From an uncultured Azohydromonas sp. (GTDB taxonomy: Bacteria > Pseudomonadota > Gammaproteobacteria > Burkholderiales > Burkholderiaceae_C), in assembly GCF_937926365.1 (NCBI RefSeq), contig NZ_CALAOH010000056.1, positions 1 through 48,376 on the forward strand: a DNA stretch of 48,376 nucleotides, read 5' to 3'. The position numbers and the translations under genes were made by a program. The notes beneath the pieces were generated by a model, which saw only the letters and a list, made by a program, of their open reading frames with translations, made no database searches and was not told the DNA's origin. This document shows, piece by piece, positions 35,392 through 43,146 of the stretch (positions are counted from its first letter, which is position 1; the number at the start of each line of letters is the position of its first letter).

Positions 35392-37176
35392 TCAGGGCGC
35401 CAGGCCCGCGGCGCACACCCGGTTGCGGCCCGCATGCTTGGCGCCGTACAGCGCCCGGTCGGCAGCCGCCAGCAGCGCCGCCTCGTTGAGGCCATGGGCT
35501 GGATACCCGGCCACGCCGAAGGACATGGTCACCTCACAGGGCAACAGGTGTCCCGGCTGTTCGCACAGGCCCGCCACCGCGCTGCGCAACCGCTCGGCGC
35601 ACTGCAGCGCCTCGTCCAGGCCGGTATGCGGCAACAGCACCACGAACTCCTCGCCGCCGTAGCGGCACACCGTATCGGTGCCTCGCACCTGGCGCACCAG
35701 GGCGTGTGCCACCTGGCGCAACACCTCGTCACCCACCTCGTGGCCATAGGTGTCGTTGAAGCGCTTGAAGTGGTCGACGTCGCACACCATCACGCTGAAG
35801 TCTTGGCCGTAACGCTGTGCGCGTTCCGTCTCCACGGCCACCAGCGACTGCAGCTTGCGCCGATTCGCCAGGCCCGTGAGCCCGTCGTGCTCCGCCAGCA
35901 CCTGCAGCTCGCGGTTGGCGTGCTCCAGGTCCTCGGCAATGGCCCGGACGAAGTGCTGGAAGCGCGACAGGATGCGCGCATGACTGCGCGCGTACACGTC
36001 GCGCGACGTGGTCACGGCGTCCGACTCCAACGCCGGAACGCCGTCGCGCGGGCCCTCGCGCAACGCGACCACGAGCAGGGTGCTCGTCATCAGCGGGCTG
36101 CTGTGGCCCAGGTCGCAGAACTCGCCGTAGGTGAAAAAGCCCGCGGTGGGCGCCATCGTCTCGTAGGGACGCAGCTCCAGCTCCACGTCCTGCTGCATCA
36201 CGAAGAAGCGGCAATTGCACGAGTACAGCAGGATGGCCTGGGGCTCGAACACCCGCACCGCGGCCTGCGTGCCGCGCGCGCGCTCGACGATGCCGTCCAG
36301 ATGCGCGTAGCCGAATTGCAGCTCCTCACCTTCCCGCACGTCGCCGATGTACTCGATGGCGCCGCCGGGCAAGGCGTGACGCGGCACGCGCGCCAGCAGA
36401 TGCCCGTCACGCTCGACCAGCAGCGGGAACTCCATGGCGTTGAGAAACAGCTGATCGTCGTCGCCGATGCCCAGGTAGTGGCGATAGACGTCCAGCGCGG
36501 GCTGGTCATCGATGGTCTCGATCACGAAGCGGCTGGCGCGGGTGGCACGCATGCGCTTGCCCATGGGCTCCCAGCCCAGGTAGGCCTGGCGCAGCACCTC
36601 CAGGTCATCGCCATACAGGCCCACGCCCACATAACCCTGGTCCAGCACGCGCTGCCCGTGCAGCACCAGCGTGCGGCCCAGTTGCACGCTGTCGGCCGCG
36701 GCGCCACCAAACAGCGGCAGGCCCGGCGCCTGGCCGTGCAGCGCCTGCAGCAGCAGGCCGGTATCGAGGTCGGTGCCTGTGCCCAGCAGCAGCAGCCCCT
36801 TGAGCGGCGCCGCTGCCGGCGCCGCGAGGTCGGCCGCGAGGCGCGCGGCCACCGCGGCTTCCTGTCCCGGCGCGCAGTCGTACGCCACCGCATGCAGCTC
36901 GGCGGTGTGGAACAGCAGCAGCGAAAGGACATTGCTGGCCGAGCGCACCTGTCCGCCACAAATCTCACCGGCGGTGCTGGCCCCCACGACCACGATGCGG
37001 GCATCGACGCCGGCCACACGCGCGGCCACGGCCTGCGCCCAGTCGTCCTCGGTCCGTGAGACGAACACCTGCGCCAGCACGCTGCGGGCTGAACCGAGCT
37101 TGCCGCGCAGCGGCGCCGCGGACAGGAGGAGGTCGAGCTCCTCCAAGGTGTCGAAAAAACCCGCGTACTGCTCCAT
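35392..37176 (-). CDS. FIST-GGDEF diguanylate cyclase
   Basis: Makes cyclic di-GMP in response to a small ligand. It has 594 residues from the ATG at 37174-37176. The N-terminal FIST domain (about 25-220) and FIST-C domain (about 230-370) bind small molecules such as amino acids and are known as cytoplasmic sensors. A short helix leads to a GGDEF domain with an intact active site GGEEF (507-511). The RxxD inhibitory site RGTD lies exactly five residues before it, so product feedback is expected. No transmembrane segments are present, so the sensing is cytoplasmic. No EAL domain or receptor is in the window. Confidence 0.92.
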   Translation of the reverse strand: MEQYAGFFDTLEELDLLLSAAPLRGKLGSARSVLAQVFVSRTEDDWAQAVAARVAGVDARIVVVGASTAGEICGGQVRSASNVLSLLLFHTAELHAVAYDCAPGQEAAVAARLAADLAAPAAAPLKGLLLLGTGTDLDTGLLLQALHGQAPGLPLFGGAAADSVQLGRTLVLHGQRVLDQGYVGVGLYGDDLEVLRQAYLGWEPMGKRMRATRASRFVIETIDDQPALDVYRHYLGIGDDDQLFLNAMEFPLLVERDGHLLARVPRHALPGGAIEYIGDVREGEELQFGYAHLDGIVERARGTQAAVRVFEPQAILLYSCNCRFFVMQQDVELELRPYETMAPTAGFFTYGEFCDLGHSSPLMTSTLLVVALREGPRDGVPALESDAVTTSRDVYARSHARILSRFQHFVRAIAEDLEHANRELQVLAEHDGLTGLANRRKLQSLVAVETERAQRYGQDFSVMVCDVDHFKRFNDTYGHEVGDEVLRQVAHALVRQVRGTDTVCRYGGEEFVVLLPHTGLDEALQCAERLRSAVAGLCEQPGHLLPCEVTMSFGVAGYPAHGLNEAALLAAADRALYGAKHAGRNRVCAAGLAP

Positions 37177-37380
37177 GACGGCACCTTGTCTCCACTGCTT
37201 GTCCGGGTCCGGCGGTGCCGGCCCGGCGTCAGCAGATGTTCGGCAACCGGCAGGCCGCAATGAGTCGCGGCACCCTGCACCCGCCCCGAAACAGCGCTTA
37301 GTTCACAAAACGATCACGCGGCGCACGGGGCTGGCGCCGGCCTTCGCGATGGAGCCTGCCGGGCAGGGGTTCGGCTCGGC

Positions 37381-37587
37381 TCAGTAATGCGGCGGCAACT
37401 CGTCGCGCAGGCTGCGCGGCGTGCCCGCCGCAGGGAGCTGTTCCTGCAGCGCGCGCAACTGCTGCATCAGGTGCTGGATCTGCATCTGCTGGCGCGCCAC
37501 GGTGCGGTTGAGCTCTTCCAGCAGGTCGTCGGCGAAGCTGGCCTTGATCTCCAGGGCTTCGAGGCGGCGGTCGGTTTCGGCGTCCAT
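37381..37587 (-). CDS. slyX: SlyX family protein
   Basis: 68-residue coiled-coil protein with the typical length and heptads (LEALEIKASFADDLLEELN) and the conserved PPHY ending. Function is unknown. It lies five bases after the cupin gene on the same strand, so the two are probably co-transcribed. The 204 bases between its stop and the diguanylate cyclase start hold no gene I can support. Confidence 0.85.
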   Translation of the reverse strand: MDAETDRRLEALEIKASFADDLLEELNRTVARQQMQIQHLMQQLRALQEQLPAAGTPRSLRDELPPHY

Positions 37588-37592
37588 GAGTC

Positions 37593-37997
37593 TCAGGTTT
37601 GGGCGGGCGGCCAGGGCTGCACCTTGTCGGCTTCCGCCGGGTCGTTGCGCGCCACCACGGCGCGGGCGGGCGTGTCGGGGCTCAGGTTGATGGCCTGGTG
37701 CGGCACGCCGGGCGGCACGAACAGGAATTCGCCCGCCTCGCTCACCACCGAGTGCTGCAGCCGCTCGCCCCAGCGCGTCTCCACCCGGCCCTCCAGCACG
37801 TAGATGCCGGTTTCGTAGCCCAGGTGCACATGGGGCTGCGAGGAGGCGCCAGGCGGGATCACCACCAGGTGCATCGCCAGCCCGGTGGCACCCACGGTCT
37901 GGCCCGACAGGCCGGTGAAGTACGGCAGGCGCTGCGTGGTCATGACCTCGCGGTCGGGACGCACGGCCTGCACGGCGGGAGAAGCGGACTCGGTCAT
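37593..37997 (-). CDS. Cupin-domain protein
   Basis: 134-residue single-domain cupin. Motif 1 is complete: GASSQPHVHLGYETGIYVLE, with metal ligands His56, His58 and Glu62. Motif 2 gives His100 (VPPGVPHQAINL). It may be a metal-dependent enzyme or binding protein, but the substrate is unknown. The ATG at 37995-37997 is chosen; an upstream ATG in the same frame would add 33 unlikely residues. It overlaps no gene and lies 5 bases before slyX. Confidence 0.85.
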   Translation of the reverse strand: MTESASPAVQAVRPDREVMTTQRLPYFTGLSGQTVGATGLAMHLVVIPPGASSQPHVHLGYETGIYVLEGRVETRWGERLQHSVVSEAGEFLFVPPGVPHQAINLSPDTPARAVVARNDPAEADKVQPWPPAQT

Positions 37998-38046
37998 GGC
38001 GGCTCCGGCGGGAAGTCGAAGCGGCATTGTGGCCACCCCTCCAGAC

Positions 38047-38139
38047 CCGTTCGTACTGACCCTTCGGCACCTCAGGACAGGGCGCGATGGCGGCACGCCG
38101 GCGAGGGCCGTTCACCCTTCGATACCTCAGGGCGAACGG
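38047..38139. repeat. Intergenic inverted repeat, GTATCG subtype (copy E)
   Basis: The right arm, CCGTTCACCCTTCGATACCT onward (38108-38139), is nearly the same as the right arm of copy A (GTATCG subtype). The left arm starts CCGTTCGTACTGACCC and is degenerate. It lies between the cupin gene and the end of purL, in the 173-base gap. Confidence 0.75.
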
Positions 38140-38170
38140 AAATCGCGTCAGTGACGAGCGGAAAAAGAGA

Positions 38171-41100
38171 TCAGCCCACCCACTTGCGCGCGTTGCGGAA
38201 CATGCGCATCCAGGGGCTGAAGCCCTCCACCCCTGCCCCGCTCCAGCTCATCTGCGCGTTGCGGAACACGCGCTCCGGGTGCGGCATCAGCGCGGTGAAG
38301 CGGCCGTCGGCGGTGGTCACACCCGTCAGGCCGCCGGGGCTGCCGTTGGGGTTGAAGGGGTACTGCTCGGTGGGCTGGCCGTGGTGGTCCACGAAGCGCA
38401 GCGCGCGCACCACCGCGCCGGCGTCGCCGCGCTGCGAGAAGTCCGCAAACCCCTCGCCGTGCGACACGGCGATGGGCAGGCGGCTGCCGGCCATGCCCTG
38501 CAGGAACACGGACGGGCTCTCCAGCACCTCCACCAGGCTCAGCCGCGCCTCGAACTGCTCGCTCTTGTTGCGCGTGAACTTCGGCCAGGCCTGCGCGCCC
38601 GGGATGATCGGCGCCAGCGCCGCCAGCATCTGGCAGCCGTTGCACACGCCCAGCGCGAAGGTGTCCTGGCGCCCGAAGAAGGCGGCGAACTGCTCGGCCA
38701 GCTCGGGGTGGAACATGATGGTCCGCGCCCAGCCCTCGCCCGCGCCCAGCGTGTCGCCGTAGCTGAAGCCGCCGCAGGCGATGAAGGCCTGGTACTGGTC
38801 CAGCCGGGTGCGGCCGGCCAGCAGGTCGCTCATGTGCACGTCGTAGCTCTCGAAGCCGGCGTGCGCCACCGCGTAGCTCATCTCCACCTGCGAGTTCACG
38901 CCCTGCTCGCGCAGGATCGCCACCTTGGGCTGCGCGCCGCGGTTGAGGAACGGCGCGGCGATGTCCTCGGCCGGGTCGAAGCTCAGCTGCAGGTGCAGGC
39001 CCGGGTCGTCCTGCGCGCCGGCGGCGGCGTGCTCGGCATCGGCGCAGGCCGGGTTGTCGCGCTGCTGGGCGATGCGCCAGCTCACCTCGTCCCAGGCCTG
39101 GTGCAGGTCGCGCAGCGGCGCGGAGAACACGGCCTTGGTGTCGCGCCAGACCTCCATCACGCCGCGGTCGTTGGGCGTGCCCACCACGTGGCTGTGGCGG
39201 CTCAGGCCGAACTCGCGCAGCACGGCGATGACGGCGTCACGCTCGCTGCGGCGCACCTGCAGCAGCACACCGGGCTCCTCGTTGAACAGCGCCTTGAGCG
39301 TGAGCTCGTTGCGGCGCGCGCTCACGTGCGTGGCCCAGTTCTTGGCGTCGCCGTGGTCGGCGCGGCTGTCGCTGATGCCGTCGCCCTCGGTGACCAGCAG
39401 GTCCACGTTCAGGCTGACGCCGCGGTGGCCGGCGAAAGCCATCTCGCAGGCCGCGGCCCACAGGCCGCCGTCGCTGCGGTCGTGGTACGCAAGCAGCTTG
39501 CCTTCGGCGCGCAGGCGGTTGACGGCCTGCACCAGCGCCTTGAGGCGCTGCGGGTTGTCGAGGTCGGGCACCGCGTCGCCGAACTGCCGCAGCGTCTGCG
39601 CCAGGATCGAGCCGCCCATGCGCGTCTTGCCTTCGGCCAGATCGACCAGGATCAGCGTGCTCTCGCCCTCCTGCAGCTGCGGCGTGAGCGTGCCCCGCAC
39701 GTCGTCCAGCGTGGCGAAGGCCGAGACGATCAGCGACACCGGCGCCACCACCTGCTTCGCTTCACCGCCGTCGCTCCAGCGCGTGCGCATGGACAGGCTG
39801 TCCTTGCCCACCGGCACGCCGATGCCCAGCTGCGGGCAGATCTCCATGCCCACGGCCTTGACGGTGTCATAGAGGGCGGCGTCCTCGCCGGGCTCGCCGC
39901 AGGCGGCCATCCAGTTGCAGCTCAGCTTCACGCGCTCCAGCTCGATGGGCGCGGCCAGCAGGTTCAGCACGGCTTCCGCCACGGCCATGCGGCCCGAGGC
40001 CGGCGCGTCCACGGCGGCCAGCGGCGTGCGCTCGCCCATGCTCATGGCCTCGCCGCGCAGGCCGGCGTAGTCGGCCAGCGTCACGGCGCAGTCGGCCACC
40101 GGCACCTGCCAGGGGCCCACCATCTGGTCGCGGTGCGACAGGCCGCCCACGGTGCGGTCGCCGATGGTGATGAGGAAGCGCTTGGAAGCCACCGTCGGAT
40201 GGCGCAGCACGTCGAAGGCGGCCTGCTCCAGCATGGCGGCGGAGAGGTCCAGCGGCGCGCCCTGGCGCAACACGCGCTGCACGTTGCGCTGCATCTTGGG
40301 CGGCTTGCCCAGCAGCACGTCCATGGGCATGTCGATGGCGCGGTCGCCGCCGGGGCCGTCCTCCAGAACCAGCTCGCGGTCGTCCGTGGCGACACCCACG
40401 ATGGCGAAGGGGCAGCGCTCGCGCTCGCACATCTGCTCGAAGAGCGGCAGCAGGTCCGGGTTCAGCGCCAGGACGTAGCGCTCCTGGCTCTCGTTGCACC
40501 AGATTTCCTTGGGCGCCAGGCCGGACTCCTCCAGCGGCACCTTGCGCAAATCAAAGGTCGCCCCCTTGCCCGCGCCGTCCACCAGCTCCGGGAAGGCGTT
40601 GGAGATGCCGCCCGCGCCCACGTCGTGGATGGCCAGGATCGGGTTGTTGTCGCCCAGCGCCCAGCAGTGGTTGATGACCTCCTGCGCCCGGCGTTCGATT
40701 TCCGGGTTGCCGCGCTGTACCGAGTCGAAGTCCAGCGCGGCGGTGTTGGTGCCCGCGGCCATGGAGCTGGCGGCGCCGCCGCCCATGCCGATGCGCATGC
40801 CCGGGCCGCCCAGCTGCACCAGCAGCGTGCCGGCGCCAAACGGGAGCTTGTGGGTCTGCCCGTCGCTGATGGTGCCCAGGCCGCCGGCGATCATGATGGG
40901 CTTGTGGTAGCCGCGGCGCACGCCGTCCACGGTCTGCTCGTAGACGCGGAAGTAGCCGCCCAGGTTGGGCCGGCCGAACTCGTTGTTGAACGCGGCGCCG
41001 CCCAGCGGGCCCTCGGTCATGATTTGCAAGGCGCTGGCGATGTGTTCCGGCTTGCCCACCGGGTCCTGCTCCCAGGGCTCGTTCGTGCCGGGCAGGTGCA

Positions 41101-42154
41101 GGTTCGACACCGAGAAGCCCGTGAGGCCCGCCTTGGGCCGCGCGCCGCGGCCGGTGGCGCCCTCGTCGCGGATCTCGCCGCCGGCGCCGGTGGAGGCGCC
41201 CGGGAACGGGGAGATGGCGGTCGGGTGGTTGTGCGTCTCGACCTTCATCAGCACGTGCGCCGCTTCCTGGCGCGCGCCATAGCGCGGGGCATTCGTGAAA
41301 CCCTCGGGGAGCCAGCGCTCCACCGGGCCGCCTTCCATCACGGCGGCGTTGTCGCTGTAGGCGACGATGCTGTGCTGCGGGTTGGCCTTCTCGGTGTTGC
41401 GGATCATTCCGAACATCGACAGGGGCTGCGGCTCGCCGTCGATGATGAATTCCGCGTTGAAGATCTTGTGGCGGCAGTGCTCGGAGTTGGCCTGCGCGAA
41501 CATCATCAGCTCGACGTCGCTGGGGTTGCGCTGCAGGCCGGTGAAGGCGTTGACGAGGTAATCGATCTCGTCCTCGGACAGCGCCAGGCCGAACTCGGTG
41601 TTGGCCTGCTCCAGCGCGGCGCGCCCGCGCCCCAGCACGTCCACGTGCGCCAGCGGTTCGGCCTCGCGCTCGTCGAACAGGTGCGCCGCGGCCTCGCGCT
41701 CGAAGGCCACGCTCTCGGTCATGCGGTCATGCAGCAGCAGCGCCGCTTCCTGCAGCTCACGCGGCTCCAGCGGCTTGACGCCGCCCAGCAGCCCGCTCTT
41801 GAGCGTGAGGCGGTACTCCGTCACCCGCTCCACGCGATGGATGCCGATGCCGCAGTTGTGCGCGATGTCGGTGGCCTTGGAGGCCCAGGGCGAGACGGTG
41901 CCCAGGCGCGGCATCACCACCACCAGGGCGCCGGCGGCCTCGCCGGCGTAGGGGCTGCCGTAGTCCAGCAGCGCGCCCAGCTTGGACTGCGCCTCGGCCG
42001 ACAGCGGCGCATCGGCCCAGGCCCAGTGCACGTAGCGTGCGCTCACGCCGGTGATGCGGGCGCTGACGGCTTGCAACCGCTGCAGCAGCGCCTGGGCGCG
42101 GAAGGACGACAGGGCATTGCCGCCCTCGAAGGAAAACAGGTGTTTGCTGGTCAC
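38171..42154 (-). CDS. purL: Phosphoribosylformylglycinamidine synthase
   Basis: Large single-chain enzyme (1327 residues) that converts FGAR to FGAM in purine synthesis using glutamine and ATP. The synthase domains carry GTNTAALDFD-type and ATGRG segments. The C-terminal class I glutamine amidotransferase has its nucleophile cysteine in GVCNGCQM and the histidine and glutamate pair in PHPERVF. The start is GTG (42152-42154); the next residues TSKHLFSFEGGNAL match the family. Opposite-strand open frames longer than this gene are by-products. It is divergent from map across 119 bases. Confidence 0.97.
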   Translation of the reverse strand: MTSKHLFSFEGGNALSSFRAQALLQRLQAVSARITGVSARYVHWAWADAPLSAEAQSKLGALLDYGSPYAGEAAGALVVVMPRLGTVSPWASKATDIAHNCGIGIHRVERVTEYRLTLKSGLLGGVKPLEPRELQEAALLLHDRMTESVAFEREAAAHLFDEREAEPLAHVDVLGRGRAALEQANTEFGLALSEDEIDYLVNAFTGLQRNPSDVELMMFAQANSEHCRHKIFNAEFIIDGEPQPLSMFGMIRNTEKANPQHSIVAYSDNAAVMEGGPVERWLPEGFTNAPRYGARQEAAHVLMKVETHNHPTAISPFPGASTGAGGEIRDEGATGRGARPKAGLTGFSVSNLHLPGTNEPWEQDPVGKPEHIASALQIMTEGPLGGAAFNNEFGRPNLGGYFRVYEQTVDGVRRGYHKPIMIAGGLGTISDGQTHKLPFGAGTLLVQLGGPGMRIGMGGGAASSMAAGTNTAALDFDSVQRGNPEIERRAQEVINHCWALGDNNPILAIHDVGAGGISNAFPELVDGAGKGATFDLRKVPLEESGLAPKEIWCNESQERYVLALNPDLLPLFEQMCERERCPFAIVGVATDDRELVLEDGPGGDRAIDMPMDVLLGKPPKMQRNVQRVLRQGAPLDLSAAMLEQAAFDVLRHPTVASKRFLITIGDRTVGGLSHRDQMVGPWQVPVADCAVTLADYAGLRGEAMSMGERTPLAAVDAPASGRMAVAEAVLNLLAAPIELERVKLSCNWMAACGEPGEDAALYDTVKAVGMEICPQLGIGVPVGKDSLSMRTRWSDGGEAKQVVAPVSLIVSAFATLDDVRGTLTPQLQEGESTLILVDLAEGKTRMGGSILAQTLRQFGDAVPDLDNPQRLKALVQAVNRLRAEGKLLAYHDRSDGGLWAAACEMAFAGHRGVSLNVDLLVTEGDGISDSRADHGDAKNWATHVSARRNELTLKALFNEEPGVLLQVRRSERDAVIAVLREFGLSRHSHVVGTPNDRGVMEVWRDTKAVFSAPLRDLHQAWDEVSWRIAQQRDNPACADAEHAAAGAQDDPGLHLQLSFDPAEDIAAPFLNRGAQPKVAILREQGVNSQVEMSYAVAHAGFESYDVHMSDLLAGRTRLDQYQAFIACGGFSYGDTLGAGEGWARTIMFHPELAEQFAAFFGRQDTFALGVCNGCQMLAALAPIIPGAQAWPKFTRNKSEQFEARLSLVEVLESPSVFLQGMAGSRLPIAVSHGEGFADFSQRGDAGAVVRALRFVDHHGQPTEQYPFNPNGSPGGLTGVTTADGRFTALMPHPERVFRNAQMSWSGAGVEGFSPWMRMFRNARKWVG

Positions 42155-42250
42155 GCTGGGGAGCTCGCGTCAGGCGCGTCCGTGATGGACGCCATGGGGG
42201 CTGCACCTGCGCACCAAATGGCGGCAGATGCGTGCAAACCCGTGATTTTA

Positions 42251-42274
42251 GAGGGGGGTGAGATAATTTCCCCA
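42251..42274 (+). promoter_or_regulatory. Extended -10 promoter abutting the map start codon
   Basis: TGAGATAAT (42259-42267) fits an extended -10 element (TGn plus GATAAT, five of six to TATAAT). Transcription would begin about 42274, at the A of the map ATG. The same stretch, GAGGGGGGTGA (42251-42261), could instead be a distant ribosome-binding site 12 bases from the ATG. Neither reading is proven. Confidence 0.45.
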
Positions 42275-43107
42275 TGACGATCTCCATCAAGAGCGCTGCC
42301 GATGTCGAAGGCATGCGCGTCGCCGGCCGGTTGGCGGCCGAAGTGCTGGACATGCTCACCCCGCACGTGCGCCCCGGCATCACCACCGGCGAGCTCGACA
42401 AGCTGGCGCATGACTACATCGTGAACGTGCAGCAGGCCATCCCCGCGCCGCTGAACTACCAGCCCAACGGCTATCCGCCCTACCCCAAGTCGGTCTGCAC
42501 TTCGATCAACGAACAGGTCTGCCACGGCGTGCCCGGCGAGCGGGCGCTGAAGGTGGGCGACATCGTCAACATCGACGTCACCGTCATCAAGGACGGCTGG
42601 CACGGCGACACCAGCCGCATGTACATCGTCGGCGACGGCAGCATCGCCGCGCGGCGGCTGTGCACCATCACCTACGAGGCGATGTGGAAGGGCATCGAGA
42701 AGGTGCGTCCCGGCGCGCGGCTGGGCGACATCGGCCACGCCATCCAGATGTTCGCCGAGAGCCAGGGCTTCTCGGTGGTGCGCGAGTTCTGCGGCCACGG
42801 CATCGGCCAGCGCTTCCACGAGGAGCCGCAGGTGCTGCACTACGGGCGCCCGGGCACGCTGGAGGAACTGGTGCCGGGGATGGTGTTCACCATCGAGCCC
42901 ATGATCAACGCCGGCCGGCGCGAGATCAAAGAGGACCGCAAGGGCGGCAAGTACGACGGCTGGACCATCGTCACCAAGGACCGCTCGCTCTCCGCGCAGT
43001 GGGAGCACACCGTGCTGGTGACCGACACCGGCTACGAGATCCTGACGCTGTCCGCCGGCACCCCGCCGCCGCCGGCCTTCGTCAAGCAGCCCGCGGCTGC
43101 CGCCTGA
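42274..43107 (+). CDS. map: Methionine aminopeptidase, type I
   Basis: Removes the N-terminal methionine from nascent proteins. It has 277 residues. Metal ligands are in the known order: Asp101, Asp112, His175, Glu208 and Glu244. The substrate-binding His84 is also present (CHGVP). All correspond to the E. coli residues shifted by four to nine. It has a short Pro/Ala-rich tail. It precedes glnD by 39 bases. Confidence 0.97.
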   Translation: MTISIKSAADVEGMRVAGRLAAEVLDMLTPHVRPGITTGELDKLAHDYIVNVQQAIPAPLNYQPNGYPPYPKSVCTSINEQVCHGVPGERALKVGDIVNIDVTVIKDGWHGDTSRMYIVGDGSIAARRLCTITYEAMWKGIEKVRPGARLGDIGHAIQMFAESQGFSVVREFCGHGIGQRFHEEPQVLHYGRPGTLEELVPGMVFTIEPMINAGRREIKEDRKGGKYDGWTIVTKDRSLSAQWEHTVLVTDTGYEILTLSAGTPPPPAFVKQPAAAA

Positions 43108-43146
43108 CCGGCCAAGCCGCTTCCCTTCGCTCTTTTTGCCGATCCC

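Noticed and set aside
38087..42277. 1396-codon open frame on the plus strand opposite purL
   Set aside because: Same type of artefact. The opposite strand encodes complete PurL.
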